A stretch of 11,292 bases of DNA from Actinomycetes bacterium (GCA_021784375.1 JAJXSV010000058.1:1-11292); one strand, 5' to 3'; shown: positions 1 through 7,751, numbered from the stretch's first letter. Translations and numbers: made by a program. Notes: generated by a model from the sequence alone, not told the origin.

Positions 1-105
1 CGAATTGGGGGTCCCCGGGGGAGGCGATCTGGACGTGCGCTCGGGTGTCCACGAGCAGCCACGGACGACGCGCACCCCGGCCTTGGAATCCTGATCGCGC
101 GTTTG

Positions 106-132
106 CCTGCTGGTTCGCCATGCGCCAGCAGG
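106..132. repeat. 8-bp inverted repeat with 11-nt loop
   Basis: CCTGCTGG (106-113) is matched by CCAGCAGG (125-132), with 11 nt between. It lies 7 bp upstream of the proposed -10 hexamer of the gene at 152, so it covers the -35 region. It could be an operator, or the stem of a terminator for a plus-strand gene ending at 94; no T-run follows the stem, which weakens the terminator reading. Confidence 0.4.
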
Positions 133-139
133 ACTGCCG

Positions 140-151
140 TACCCTTGCGGC
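140..151 (+). promoter_or_regulatory. Leaderless-type -10 hexamer TACCCT
   Basis: TACCCT (140-145) is followed by exactly 6 nt and then the GTG start at 152, so transcription would begin at the start codon. No purine-rich Shine-Dalgarno sequence precedes the GTG. The same hexamer and spacing recur at other genes in this window. No good -35 was found. Confidence 0.55.
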
Positions 152-1102
152 GTGAAGTTCGATGATCATGAGATCTGGGGCGCGCCGGCGCACGCTGCCG
201 ACCCCGTGGAACCGGTGGCCGCTCCCCGGGAGGCCTCGGCACCGGCTCCCGCGACGACCGGGACCCTCTACCGCTCCGCCGGCAGCGAGGCGCATCCCGA
301 TGCCATCGTTGCCCTTCCGGGCCATCATCGTCGTCACACCGCGATTCAGCCGATCGAGGCCACCTCATGGGCCGAAACCGGGCTGCATGCACCGATCACC
401 ATCAACTCGCTGATCCCTCCTCGAGCCTCCACGGTCGCCGCGCCCCCGCGCCCCGCCGCTCCGGTGCGCCCCGCGGCTCCCGTGCGCGCGTCAGCGCCGG
501 CCGCCCCCGCTCGTTCTGCCCCTATCGAAGATCCAGCCATCGCCGAGGTCCTGGGTGCCGCCGCGCCCGAGCAACGCCTGCCCCCGGCCGGCTTCACCTC
601 TTGGTTCCGCCAGGTCACCGGCTTCGCACCCGAACCGGGTGATCAAGGGGCGGGATCCACCCGTGTGCGCAGCGACCGCGCCGCCAGGGACCCGCGGTCA
701 GCCCCACAGCGTGGGTTGCCGAGCCTGGCCCTGAACGGGTTGCAGGTGAGCCCCCGCAGGGCTGCCGTCCTCGCCTTCGTCATCACGGCGTTGGTGGCCA
801 TCGCAAATGCGAAGCTGTCGACGGGACTGGGTGCGCCCACGGGCATCGCCCTGATCGTCACCACCATCGCTGCGGCCTGGCTGCTCGGTCCTGAAGCCCG
901 CTGGGCGGCGTGGACCCTGCCGCCGTACGTGCTCATCGCCGTCATCATCGTCGCCGGTCAGTTCGCAGCGGGTGCGCCGGGCAGGAGCATCATCGGTCAG
1001 ATCATCCTGGTGTTCGCCGGCCTCATCACGTTGGCGCCGTGGCTCGCGGTCGCGACCGTGCTCGGCATCGTCGTCCCCTTGCTGCGCCGCAACGCACGCT
1101 GA
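152..1102 (+). CDS. DUF6542-like multi-pass membrane protein with Pro/Ala-rich N-terminal tail
   Basis: 316-residue protein of unknown function. Residues 1 to about 195 are hydrophilic, rich in Pro, Ala and Arg, and look disordered; residues 100-112 hold two copies of a PAAPVR unit. The C-terminal third (about 204-312) has four or five hydrophobic segments: 204-222, 228-246, 254-273, and one or two between 279 and 310. The spacing, and the Gly-rich turn before the second segment, resemble the DUF6542 domain of actinobacterial proteins usually encoded beside ispH, as here, where ispH converges from the other side with a 22-bp gap. Start GTG 152 was chosen because a TANNNT hexamer sits 6 nt upstream. 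The tail probably faces the cytoplasm, given Arg residues before the first segment. Family assignment is by pattern and context, not by search. Confidence 0.75.
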   Translation: MKFDDHEIWGAPAHAADPVEPVAAPREASAPAPATTGTLYRSAGSEAHPDAIVALPGHHRRHTAIQPIEATSWAETGLHAPITINSLIPPRASTVAAPPRPAAPVRPAAPVRASAPAAPARSAPIEDPAIAEVLGAAAPEQRLPPAGFTSWFRQVTGFAPEPGDQGAGSTRVRSDRAARDPRSAPQRGLPSLALNGLQVSPRRAAVLAFVITALVAIANAKLSTGLGAPTGIALIVTTIAAAWLLGPEARWAAWTLPPYVLIAVIIVAGQFAAGAPGRSIIGQIILVFAGLITLAPWLAVATVLGIVVPLLRRNAR

Positions 1103-1124
1103 GGCGGGCGCGCGCAGACCTTGG

Positions 1125-2093
1125 TCAGTCCTGCTTCTCGCGTGACGACTTGAGGTCCCGGCGCAGTTCCGGCGGCAGCGAGAAGACCAGTGACTCCTGC
1201 GCTCCCGTGACCTCTTCCACCTTGCCGAAGCCATGCTGGCTGAGCCAGTGGAGCACACCCACGACGAGTTCCTCGGGCACCGAAGCACCCGACGTGAGGC
1301 CCACGATCCGCGCGTTGTCGAACCATTCCGCCCGCAGCTCATCCGCGGTGTCGATGCGGTAGCCGCGACGAGCCCCTGCCTGCAGGCCCACCTCGAGCAG
1401 CCGCACCGAATTCGACGAGTTGCCGCTCCCCACGACGATGAGCACGTCGCAGTCGGGCGCGATCTGCTTGACCGCGGTCTGCCGGTTCTGCGTGGCGTAG
1501 CAGATGTCATCGCTGGGCGGGCTCACGAGGTGCGGCAGGCGCTCCCGCAGCCGGTCCACCGTGCGGATGGTCTCGTCCACGTAGAGCGTGGTCTGGGAGA
1601 GCCAGACCGTCTTGTGTCGCGGATCGAGGTGCATGGCATCCGCGGAGGCCGGCCCGTCCACCAGGGTGATGGACCGTGGCGCCTCGCCCATGGTGCCGAT
1701 GACCTCCTCGTGTCCCTCGTGCCCGATGAGCAGGATGTTGTATCCCTCGTTGGCGAATCGGCGTGCTTCCGAGTGCACCTTCGACACCAGCGGGCAGGTG
1801 GCGTCGATGGCCTTGAGGTTGCGCTCGGCAGCCTCGTTGTGCACCACCGGAGCCACTCCGTGGGCGCTGAACACCACGGTCGCGCCATCCGGGACCTCGT
1901 CGAGTTCCTCGACGAAGATGGCGCCCTGGTCGCGTAGCTGCTCGACGACGTACTTGTTGTGGACGATCTCCTTGCGCACGTAGATCGGTGCACCGTAGAG
2001 GGTGAGCGCCTGCTTCACGGTTTCGACCGCGCGATCGACCCCTGCGCAGTAACCACGCGGAGCGGCGAGGAGGACAGTGCCCGGAGTACGCAT
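1125..2093 (-). CDS. ispH: 4-hydroxy-3-methylbut-2-enyl diphosphate reductase
   Basis: IspH (LytB) is a cytoplasmic 4Fe-4S enzyme that reduces HMBPP to IPP and DMAPP, the last step of the MEP isoprenoid pathway. With the start at 2093 the protein has 322 residues, close to the E. coli enzyme. All hallmarks are visible: cluster cysteines C16 (in [12 protein letters not shown]), C100 (DATCPLV) and C198 ([10 protein letters not shown]); substrate-site H45, H78 and H128; the catalytic glutamate E130 in [14 protein letters not shown]; and the S226-S227-N228 diphosphate-binding set (GSGNSSNS). An in-frame ATG at 2102 would add MTD, but TACCAT lies 7 nt before the 2093 ATG, matching the leaderless promoters seen elsewhere in the window, and overlaps the 2102 codon. 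The gene is divergent from xseA and convergent with the DUF6542-like gene. Function is near certain; the start is not. Confidence 0.97.
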   Translation of the reverse strand: MRTPGTVLLAAPRGYCAGVDRAVETVKQALTLYGAPIYVRKEIVHNKYVVEQLRDQGAIFVEELDEVPDGATVVFSAHGVAPVVHNEAAERNLKAIDATCPLVSKVHSEARRFANEGYNILLIGHEGHEEVIGTMGEAPRSITLVDGPASADAMHLDPRHKTVWLSQTTLYVDETIRTVDRLRERLPHLVSPPSDDICYATQNRQTAVKQIAPDCDVLIVVGSGNSSNSVRLLEVGLQAGARRGYRIDTADELRAEWFDNARIVGLTSGASVPEELVVGVLHWLSQHGFGKVEEVTGAQESLVFSLPPELRRDLKSSREKQD

Positions 2094-2106
2094 GTCGGTC
2101 ATGGTA
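2094..2106 (-). promoter_or_regulatory. Candidate leaderless -10 hexamer TACCAT for ispH
   Basis: On the minus strand TACCAT (2106-2101) is followed by 7 nt and then the ATG at 2093. It fits TANNNT and decides between the two in-frame ATGs: the upstream one at 2102 lies partly inside the hexamer and has no promoter or Shine-Dalgarno signal of its own. The spacing is one nucleotide longer than at the other genes. Confidence 0.4.
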
Positions 2107-2156
2107 GACGTTCGCACTCGGCGCCGATCCGACGGCCCGTTGACGACGATGCTGTC

Positions 2157-2171
2157 AGGGAGGCGTGGTTG
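2157..2171 (+). promoter_or_regulatory. Shine-Dalgarno AGGGAGG with alternative TTG start for xseA
   Basis: AGGGAGG (2157-2163) lies 5 nt before an in-frame TTG at 2169-2171, which would add four residues (start, A, T, G) to XseA. It is 17 nt from the ATG at 2181, too far to serve that codon. The hexamer at the usual leaderless distance before the ATG is TTGGCT, a poor TANNNT match. So xseA either starts at TTG with a good ribosome site or at ATG with little support. Confidence 0.4.
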
Positions 2172-2180
2172 GCTACGGGC

Positions 2181-3392
2181 ATGAGCCTGCCCGGCCAGTC
2201 CCCCGAGAGCGCGTACCCCGTGCGCGAACTGTCGGCGCGCATCGGCGACACCGTGCACAAGTGGCCCAGGGTCTGGGTGGAAGGCCAGCTCGCCGAGCTC
2301 AACACCCGTGGGACCTGGGCCTTCTCCGTGCTCCGCGACGCGGACGCCGACCTGTCCATCCGGCTGGCGGGCCCCGCCGCCGTCTTCGCTCGGGCCGAGG
2401 TGACGATCGGCAGTCGCGTTGCCGTCCTCCTGCAGCCCGAGTGGCGCCCCAGCAACGGGACCCTGCAGTTCCGCGTCCATGCCGTGCAGACGGTGGGGGT
2501 CGGCGAGCTGCTGCTGCGGATCGAGCGGCTGCGCGCGCTGCTCGCCGCAGAGGGGCTGTTCGCCGTGGAGCGCAAGCGTCCGCTGCCGATGCTCCCGAAC
2601 CTGGTGGGTCTCATATGCGGACGTGAGAGTGACGCCATGCACGACGTGATCACCAATGCCACCAAGCGCTGGCCACACGTGCGCTTCGAGGTCGCGGAGG
2701 TCGCGGTGCAGGGCCCGTCGGCCGTCGAGCAGGTCTCCGCTGCACTGCGCCGCTTCGAGGCGAACCACGAGATCGACGTCATCGTCATCGCGCGCGGAGG
2801 CGGCGCCTTCGAGGACCTGCTGCCCTTCAGCGACGAGGGCCTGCTGCGCACCGTGGCCGCCTGCTTCACGCCGGTGGTGAGCGCCATCGGTCACGAGCAG
2901 GATCGCCCCCTGCTGGATGACGTGGCCGACGTCCGCGCCTCCACCCCCACGGACGCCGCCCGGCGCATCGTGCCGGACATGGAGGATGAGCTGCGTGCCA
3001 TCAACCGCCTGCGGGCACGCACCCTGCAGCGCCTCGCTCGCACCGTCGAACGGGAATCGCTGACGCTCAGGGGACTTCGCGACGCGGTCACACGCGCCCA
3101 CCCCGCGCGGATCATCGAGCTCCGCCTGGCCGAGATCGGCGCCCTGCGCGTCGCCGCCATGGCTGCCGCCGCCTTGCAGATCGAGCGGCGGCAGGCGTCG
3201 CTGGGCACCACCCACGCCCGGCTCAGGGCGCTCTCGCCCCAAGGCACGCTGGACCGTGGCTTCGCCGTGGTGCGCGCCGCCGACGGCCGGGTCATCACCG
3301 ATCCCGCACAACTCACCGCCACCGCGCTCGACATCCGCGTCGCCCGTGGTTCGTTCAAGGCAACGCCCATCCTGGAGGCCCACCATGGCTGA
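2181..3392 (+). CDS. xseA: Exodeoxyribonuclease VII large subunit
   Basis: Catalytic subunit of exonuclease VII, which degrades single-stranded DNA from both ends into acid-insoluble oligonucleotides and acts in mismatch repair and damage processing. 403 residues from ATG 2181, shorter than the E. coli protein (about 456). Order: N-terminal OB-fold (about 10-105, starting PVRELSARI), nuclease core (about 135-270), then a helical coiled-coil part with conserved [14 protein letters not shown] near 351-364. Core residues known as catalytic in E. coli are kept: D155 (SDAMHDV), R205 ([10 protein letters not shown]), H238 and D241 ([17 protein letters not shown]), followed by STPTDAAR. Its end overlaps xseB by 8 bp, so the two are coupled. 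It diverges from ispH. The start may instead be TTG 2169, which has a better ribosome site. Confidence 0.96.
   Translation: MSLPGQSPESAYPVRELSARIGDTVHKWPRVWVEGQLAELNTRGTWAFSVLRDADADLSIRLAGPAAVFARAEVTIGSRVAVLLQPEWRPSNGTLQFRVHAVQTVGVGELLLRIERLRALLAAEGLFAVERKRPLPMLPNLVGLICGRESDAMHDVITNATKRWPHVRFEVAEVAVQGPSAVEQVSAALRRFEANHEIDVIVIARGGGAFEDLLPFSDEGLLRTVAACFTPVVSAIGHEQDRPLLDDVADVRASTPTDAARRIVPDMEDELRAINRLRARTLQRLARTVERESLTLRGLRDAVTRAHPARIIELRLAEIGALRVAAMAAAALQIERRQASLGTTHARLRALSPQGTLDRGFAVVRAADGRVITDPAQLTATALDIRVARGSFKATPILEAHHG
3374..3387 (+). promoter_or_regulatory. Shine-Dalgarno GGAGG of xseB
   Basis: GGAGG (3374-3378) lies 6 nt before the xseB ATG at 3385, inside the 3' end of xseA. It is the clearest ribosome site in the window and fixes the xseB start. 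The gene it serves is the only one here clearly internal to an operon, which fits a promoter-less, SD-dependent start. Confidence 0.8.
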
Positions 3393-3615
3393 ACTCACCG
3401 ACATCCTGGCCTGGAGCGCGCAGGACCTGGAAGCGCTGCGCTATGAGCAGGCGCGCGAGGCGCTGGAAGTGGTGGTCACGGCGCTCGAGGATGCCGAGGT
3501 GCCGCTCGAGGACCTCATGCGGCTGTGGGAGACCGGAGAGCGGCTCGCGTCGGCCTGCGAGTCCCTGCTCACGCGTGCCAAGGAGCGCATGGCCGAATCA
3601 AGCCCGACGCCGTAG
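3385..3615 (+). CDS. xseB: Exodeoxyribonuclease VII small subunit
   Basis: Small helical subunit of exonuclease VII; several copies pack on each XseA and are needed for activity. 76 residues, near the usual 80. The family pattern is visible: [17 protein letters not shown] (about 20-36), then [17 protein letters not shown] (about 39-55), and a final helix containing [12 protein letters not shown]. The start ATG has GGAGG 6 nt upstream, and the first codons overlap the xseA stop by 8 bp, as is typical of this pair. It ends with TAG 8 bp before the stop of the convergent fumarase gene. Short length alone would make the call weak; sequence pattern plus position after xseA makes it firm. Confidence 0.95.
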   Translation: MAELTDILAWSAQDLEALRYEQAREALEVVVTALEDAEVPLEDLMRLWETGERLASACESLLTRAKERMAESSPTP

Positions 3616-3623
3616 GGCGGCGC

Positions 3624-5282
3624 CTACTTCCGCAACTCGATGGTGCGGAACTGCGGCTTCATGGTCTCCGCGAAGAAGTCGTTGCCCTTGTCATCGACCA
3701 CGACGAAGGCGGGGAAGTCCTCCACCTCGATCTTCCAGACGGCCTCCATGCCCAGGTCCTCGAAGTCGAGCACCTCCACATGACGGATGTTGTCCTTGGC
3801 CAGGATGGCTGCGGGTCCGCCGATCGATCCCAGGTAGAAGCCACCGTTGGCCCGGCAGGCATCAGTGACCGCCTGCGACCGGTTGCCCTTCGCCAGCATC
3901 ACGAAGGAACCGCCGGCCTTCTGGAAGCGATCCACGTAGGCGTCCATGCGTCCGGCCGTGGTGGGCCCGAAGGACCCTGACGCGTAGCCGGCAGGGGTCT
4001 TCGCCGGGCCGGCGTAGTACACGCAATGGTCCTTGAGGTACTGCGGCATCGGCTGACCGGCCTCGAGTTGATCGAGGATGCGGGCATGCGCGATGTCGCG
4101 CGCCACGATCATGGGACCGCTCAACGACAAGCGCGTCTTGACCGGCAACTTCGACAGGGTGGCACGGATCTCCGCCATCGGCCGGTTGAGGTCGATGCGC
4201 ACGACCTCGCCCGACAGCTGCGCGCCGTCCTCATCGGGCAGGTACTTGGCAGGTTCGCGCTCCAACTGCTCGAGGAACACGCCTTCCGCGCTGATCCTCG
4301 CCACTGCCTGGCGGTCGGCGCTGCAGGACACGGCGATGGCGACCGGGCAGGACGCGCCGTGGCGCGGAAGACGGACGACACGCACGTCGTGGCAGAAGTA
4401 CTTGCCGCCGAACTGGGCACCGATGCCGAATTCCTGCGTCTGCTTGAGGATCTCCGCCTCCATCTCCAGATCCCGGAAGCCGTGCCCCAGCATGGTGCCG
4501 GATGTCGGCAGGGAGTCGAGGTACTTGGCGGATGCGTACTTCGCGGTCTTCAACGCGAACTCGGCCGAGGTGCCGCCGATGACGACCGCCAGGTGGTAGG
4601 GCGGGCAGGCGGCGGTGCCGAGCGTGCGCAGCTTCTCGTCCATGAAACGCGCTAGGGAAGCGGGATTCAGCAGCGCCTTGGTCTCCTGGAACAGGTATGA
4701 CTTGTTCGCCGAGCCGCCGCCCTTGGCCATGAAGAGCAGTTCGTAGGAGTTCTCGTGACCGGGCTTGGTGTCGACGGCGATCTCGATCTGCGCCGGCAGG
4801 TTGGACCCGGTGTTGCGCTCGTCCCACATGGTGAGCGGCGCCATCTGCGAGTAGCGCAGGTTCAGCTTCTGGTAGGCGTCGAAGATGCCGCGTGACAGTG
4901 CTTCCTCATCGCGCACGTCGGTGAGCACCTGCTGGCCGCGCTTGCCGGACACGATCACCGTGCCGGTGTCCTGGCACATGGGCAGGATGCCGCCAGCCGA
5001 CACGTTCACGTTCTTCAGCAGGTCGCGCGCCACGAACTTGTCATTCGGGGACGCCTCCGGGTCGTCGAGGATGCGTCGCAGTTGGGCGAGGTGCGCCGGC
5101 CGGAGGAAGTGCTGGATGTCGTGCACGGCCTCGTACGCCAACAGGCGCAGGGCCTCCGCTGAGACCTGGAGGAAGGTCCGACCACCGGCCTCGAAGGTGC
5201 TCACGCCGTCGGTGGTGATGAGGCGGAAGGGGATGTCCGCGGAAGTCGTGGGCAGGAGATCCGAGTACGCGAATTCGACCAT
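3624..5282 (-). CDS. Class I (iron-sulfur) fumarate hydratase
   Basis: Reversible hydration of fumarate to malate in the TCA cycle, in the cytoplasm. 552 residues, the length of single-chain class I fumarases such as E. coli FumA/FumB, with both the alpha-type N-terminal and beta-type C-terminal domains. Cluster cysteines fit the family: C103 in [10 protein letters not shown]226 in TAACPPYH, and C320 in [15 protein letters not shown]. The intervening [15 protein letters not shown] is the conserved GGG(S)xNK segment, and [15 protein letters not shown] opens the C-terminal domain. This is the oxygen-sensitive Fe-S type, unrelated to class II FumC. A TANNNT hexamer 6 nt before the ATG supports the start. 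The gene diverges from glpD across 141 bp and converges on xseB. Class is certain; a fumA or fumB symbol would be arbitrary. Activity on other dicarboxylates is possible in this superfamily. Confidence 0.96.
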   Translation of the reverse strand: MVEFAYSDLLPTTSADIPFRLITTDGVSTFEAGGRTFLQVSAEALRLLAYEAVHDIQHFLRPAHLAQLRRILDDPEASPNDKFVARDLLKNVNVSAGGILPMCQDTGTVIVSGKRGQQVLTDVRDEEALSRGIFDAYQKLNLRYSQMAPLTMWDERNTGSNLPAQIEIAVDTKPGHENSYELLFMAKGGGSANKSYLFQETKALLNPASLARFMDEKLRTLGTAACPPYHLAVVIGGTSAEFALKTAKYASAKYLDSLPTSGTMLGHGFRDLEMEAEILKQTQEFGIGAQFGGKYFCHDVRVVRLPRHGASCPVAIAVSCSADRQAVARISAEGVFLEQLEREPAKYLPDEDGAQLSGEVVRIDLNRPMAEIRATLSKLPVKTRLSLSGPMIVARDIAHARILDQLEAGQPMPQYLKDHCVYYAGPAKTPAGYASGSFGPTTAGRMDAYVDRFQKAGGSFVMLAKGNRSQAVTDACRANGGFYLGSIGGPAAILAKDNIRHVEVLDFEDLGMEAVWKIEVEDFPAFVVVDDKGNDFFAETMKPQFRTIELRK

Positions 5283-5294
5283 GCGCCAAGGCTA
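5283..5294 (-). promoter_or_regulatory. Leaderless-type -10 hexamer TAGCCT for fumarase
   Basis: On the minus strand TAGCCT (5294-5289) is followed by exactly 6 nt and then the ATG at 5282. There is no Shine-Dalgarno sequence. A TTGCCC (5313-5308) lies only 13 nt further upstream, too close for a normal -35. Confidence 0.55.
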
Positions 5295-5357
5295 CGCGGG
5301 CTGCCCTGGGCAACCCCGCCGCGTCGGCGTGGCAATGATCACCCGTACGAGCACCAC

Positions 5358-5411
5358 GTGAACGTGGGCTGAATGCGCCACAAAACCTCACATTCGGCGT
5401 GCCGCGTTCAC
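5358..5411. promoter_or_regulatory. Long imperfect dyad, candidate operator of glpD
   Basis: The left arm starts GTGAACG (5358-5364) and the right arm ends CGTTCAC (5405-5411). Going inward there is one mismatch, a further GG/CC match, and then GAATG (5371-5375) against CATTC (5391-5395), offset by 3 nt. The centre is near 5384. The right arm stops directly against the proposed glpD -10 (5412-5417), so a bound protein would cover the -35 region. Under the leaderless model the dyad is not transcribed into the glpD mRNA, which favours a DNA-level operator over an RNA hairpin. The regulator is unknown. Confidence 0.4.
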
Positions 5412-5423
5412 TACGCTGCAAAT
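5412..5423 (+). promoter_or_regulatory. Leaderless-type -10 hexamer TACGCT for glpD
   Basis: TACGCT (5412-5417) is followed by exactly 6 nt (gcaaat) and then ATG 5424. There is no Shine-Dalgarno sequence. This favours the ATG at 5424 over an upstream in-frame ATG at 5373, which lies inside the intergenic dyad. Confidence 0.55.
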
Positions 5424-7085
5424 ATGGCCACGAACACCTGGGGTCCGCTCGAGCGCACGGCTGCTTGGGAACGCCTCGCACGCAGTGCCTCGGATCCACT
5501 CGACCTGCTCGTCATCGGCGGCGGCGTGGTCGGGGCGGGGTCGGCGCTCGATGCGGCCCTGCGGGGGATCGACGTGGCACTGGTGGAGGAACGCGACGTG
5601 GCCGCCGGCACCTCGAGCCGCTCCTCGAGGCTCGCGCACGGGGGCCTGCGCTACCTCGAACAGCTCGAGTTCGCGTTGGTCCACGAGGCGCTCACCGAGC
5701 GCGGGCTGCTCCTCGATCGCATCGCCCCCCACCTGGTGCGCCCCCTGCCGTTCGTGCTGCCGCTCATGTCGAAGTGGCAGCGCCCCTATCTCGGCACCGG
5801 CGTGCAGCTGTACGACGCCCTCTCCCGCTTCGGCGGCTACGGCGGCACCATGCCCCGGCCGCATGCGCTGAAGCCGGATCACGCCCGCAAGCTGGCGCCC
5901 GGGCTGCGCGTCGACGAATGGCCGGGCGGCGCCGTCACCTTCTTCGATGCGCAAATCGACGACGCCCGCCACACGCTCGCCTGCGTGCGCAGCGCGGTGG
6001 CGGCCGGGGCCTCGGTCGCCAGTCGGGTGAAGGTCATCGACATCCTGGAGGACGGCGAGCGGGCGGTCGGTGCCACGGTGCGCGACACCGAGACGGGGGC
6101 GGAGCTCGATGTGCGGGCCCGCTGCGTGCTCAGCGCCGCCGGCCCCTGGACCAACGAGATCCTGGCCATGGCGGGCCACGACGCCAAGACCCATGTCCGG
6201 CGCAGCCGAGGGGTGCACCTCGTGGTGCGCGGCGATGCCATCCCCCAGGGCTATGCCCTCATCGCGCGCACGCCGTCGAGCGTCCTGTTCCTGCTGCCCT
6301 GGGAGCACGTCTGGCTCGTGGGCACGACGGACGACGACTGGGACGGCGACCTCGCCGAGCCCGGTGTCACCGCGTCCGACGTGGACTACCTGCTCGGCCA
6401 GGCCAACCGCTGGCTGCGCACCCCGCTCGTCATCGATGACGTCGTCGGGGCATATGCGGGGCTGCGACCGCTGGTGGCCGATGGCAGCGAGTCCACGACC
6501 AAGGTGTCGCGGGAGCACGCCATCGCCACGCCCCTGCCCGGCCTCGTCGTCATCTCCGGCGGCAAGTACACGACCTACCGTTCCATGGCGGAACAGGCCG
6601 TCGACGCCGTTGCCGCCCAACTGGGCGAGGTGGGCAGGCCCATCACCTCCAAATGCCGCACGGATGTGACGCCGTTGGTGGGCGCATACGGTTGGCACCT
6701 GGCCTGGGAGCGGCGGCGCGAGACGGCCACGCGCCTGGGGCTCTCCGCCCACGAGGTCGAGCACCTGCTTCGCCGACACGGTGATCGCATCGACCGCATC
6801 GTCGAGCTCATCGAGGACGACTCCAGTCTGCGGGAGCGCGTGCATCCGGACCTGCCCTACCTGAAGGCGGAGATCGTCATCGCGGTCCAGGATGAGGGTG
6901 CACGCACGCTGGACGATGTGCTGGTGCGGCGCACGCGCATCGCCCTGGAGACCCGCGATCCGTCACCGGCCGTGGCGTACACAGCCAAGACGCTGGCCCG
7001 CGCGCTTGACTGGGGACATCGCCGCCGGGAGGCCGAGGTGCGCGCCTTCGAGCAGTCCCCACGCGCCCGCGTCCCCGTCGCCTAG
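5424..7085 (+). CDS. glpD: FAD-dependent glycerol-3-phosphate dehydrogenase
   Basis: Oxidises sn-glycerol 3-phosphate to dihydroxyacetone phosphate and passes electrons through FAD to the quinone pool at the inner face of the membrane. 553 residues, normal for GlpD/GlpA-like enzymes. The N-terminal dinucleotide fold shows LLVIGGGVVGAGSALDAALRG (about 28-48), followed by the family signature GTSSRSSRLAHGGLRYLEQ (62-80). Further features are a second FAD-contact region with AAGPWTNEIL and the GLRPLV and SGGKYTTYRSMAEQAVD segments. The C-terminal DAO_C domain runs from about 430, with LVGAYGW and a closing region containing DEGARTLDDVLVRRTRI. No transmembrane helix is visible; membrane attachment would be peripheral. 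Start chosen on the leaderless -10. Divergent from fumarase; the DUF4245 gene follows after 46 bp with its own apparent promoter. No glpF or glpK is in view. Confidence 0.93.
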   Translation: MATNTWGPLERTAAWERLARSASDPLDLLVIGGGVVGAGSALDAALRGIDVALVEERDVAAGTSSRSSRLAHGGLRYLEQLEFALVHEALTERGLLLDRIAPHLVRPLPFVLPLMSKWQRPYLGTGVQLYDALSRFGGYGGTMPRPHALKPDHARKLAPGLRVDEWPGGAVTFFDAQIDDARHTLACVRSAVAAGASVASRVKVIDILEDGERAVGATVRDTETGAELDVRARCVLSAAGPWTNEILAMAGHDAKTHVRRSRGVHLVVRGDAIPQGYALIARTPSSVLFLLPWEHVWLVGTTDDDWDGDLAEPGVTASDVDYLLGQANRWLRTPLVIDDVVGAYAGLRPLVADGSESTTKVSREHAIATPLPGLVVISGGKYTTYRSMAEQAVDAVAAQLGEVGRPITSKCRTDVTPLVGAYGWHLAWERRRETATRLGLSAHEVEHLLRRHGDRIDRIVELIEDDSSLRERVHPDLPYLKAEIVIAVQDEGARTLDDVLVRRTRIALETRDPSPAVAYTAKTLARALDWGHRRREAEVRAFEQSPRARVPVA

Positions 7086-7119
7086 CTCGGCGCAGTTCGG
7101 CATTGGCCGCCCGGTGCGC

Positions 7120-7131
7120 CACAATCGCGCG
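7120..7131 (+). promoter_or_regulatory. Leaderless-type -10 hexamer CACAAT for the DUF4245 gene
   Basis: CACAAT (7120-7125) keeps the A at position 2 and T at position 6 of TANNNT, but has C at position 1. It is followed by exactly 6 nt and then GTG 7132. No Shine-Dalgarno sequence is present. It suggests that this gene can be transcribed separately from glpD. Confidence 0.4.
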
Positions 7132-7746
7132 GTGACGAACGCCGACCGCACGCCCGCCCAAGTGGGTCCCCAGCGGCGCGCACGGCGGCGCGGCACCCTG
7201 ACCGACATGCTGCGCTCACTCAGCCTGGTCGCGGTCATGCTGCTGGGGGTCCTTGGCTACGCCCGCCTCGGCACACCCGCACACCCGGCACCGAGCACGG
7301 ACGCCGCCGCCGTGGTGGAGGCGGCGCGCACGGTGGCGCCCTTCCCGATCCTCGCGGCCTCCGTGCTGCCCAAGGGCTGGTATCCGAACGCCGCCTCCTT
7401 CGACCCTGTGCCCGGCGCTGCCGGACGCTGGCGCTTCCACGTCGGGTACACGGATGGTTCGCAGCAATACGCGGGCATCACCGCGTCGAACGCAGCGGAC
7501 GCCGCCCAACTGCTGCCGGGCGCAGCGGACGTCGCGGTCAACCGCCAGGTCCCGCTGGCGGGGCTCACGTTCGCCGAGTACCGGATCAGCGGCGGCACCC
7601 CGGTGGAGGCCTGGGTGGCGCGTGGCACCGGCCATGACGGGGCTGCGTACGTCATCCGCATCGAACGTGCTGGCGCGAAAGGGGCCACAACGGCGCACGC
7701 CTTCCTCGCATCATTGAAGTCGACGGGCGCGCCCGCGGTCGGCTGA
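7132..7746 (+). CDS. DUF4245 family single-pass membrane protein
   Basis: 204 residues, function unknown. A basic N-terminus (RRARRR, 15-20) is followed by one hydrophobic segment at about 28-43, giving a type II or uncleaved signal-anchor topology with the remaining 160 residues outside. The ectodomain shows features I associate with DUF4245: VVEAARTVAPFPILAASVLPKGW (61-83), RWRFHVGYTDG (99-109), then QQYAGITASNA, and a closing VIRIERA with FLASLKS. DUF4245 proteins occur in actinobacteria near fumarase and glpX. Start GTG 7132 rests on the CACAAT hexamer 6 nt upstream and on placing basic residues just before the membrane segment; in-frame codons further upstream would overlap glpD. It converges on pcrA with a 5-bp gap. 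Confidence 0.75.
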   Translation: MTNADRTPAQVGPQRRARRRGTLTDMLRSLSLVAVMLLGVLGYARLGTPAHPAPSTDAAAVVEAARTVAPFPILAASVLPKGWYPNAASFDPVPGAAGRWRFHVGYTDGSQQYAGITASNAADAAQLLPGAADVAVNRQVPLAGLTFAEYRISGGTPVEAWVARGTGHDGAAYVIRIERAGAKGATTAHAFLASLKSTGAPAVG

Positions 7747-7751
7747 GGCGC

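Larger units (their letters stand above)
1..151. other. 5' flank, no gene assigned; hairpin plus promoter of the next gene
   Basis: No protein is recognisable here. Two weak readings exist. On the plus strand a frame open from the window edge stops at TGA 92-94 and could be the C-terminal tail of an upstream gene. On the minus strand a frame beginning at ATG 121 stays open to the window edge (40 codons) and its distal half has G/C-rich third positions, so it could be the 5' end of a divergent gene. Neither product matches a family I know, and the minus start has no TANNNT hexamer or Shine-Dalgarno sequence before it. The rest is the control region of the gene at 152. Confidence 0.3.

Noticed and set aside
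1..121. A possible divergent minus-strand gene starting at ATG 121 and running off the window.
   Set aside because: Only 40 codons are visible, with no promoter hexamer, no ribosome site and no recognisable family; recorded as an unresolved flank instead of a gene.
2103..3404. The ispH frame stays open upstream for 434 codons, antisense to xseA and the start of xseB, suggesting a longer fused protein.
   Set aside because: The extension has the low-complexity composition of an antisense frame in GC-rich coding DNA, the xseA frame opposite is clearly real, and IspH homology starts at its normal N-terminus.
3612..3627. Short inverted repeat GTAGG-6-CCTAC across the xseB and fumarase stops as a bidirectional terminator.
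   Set aside because: The stem is only 5 bp, three of which follow automatically from two convergent TAG stops, and no T-runs are present.
5388..6845. A 485-codon minus-strand frame antisense to glpD.
   Set aside because: The opposite frame carries the full GlpD domain set; the antisense product shows no domain and no start signal.
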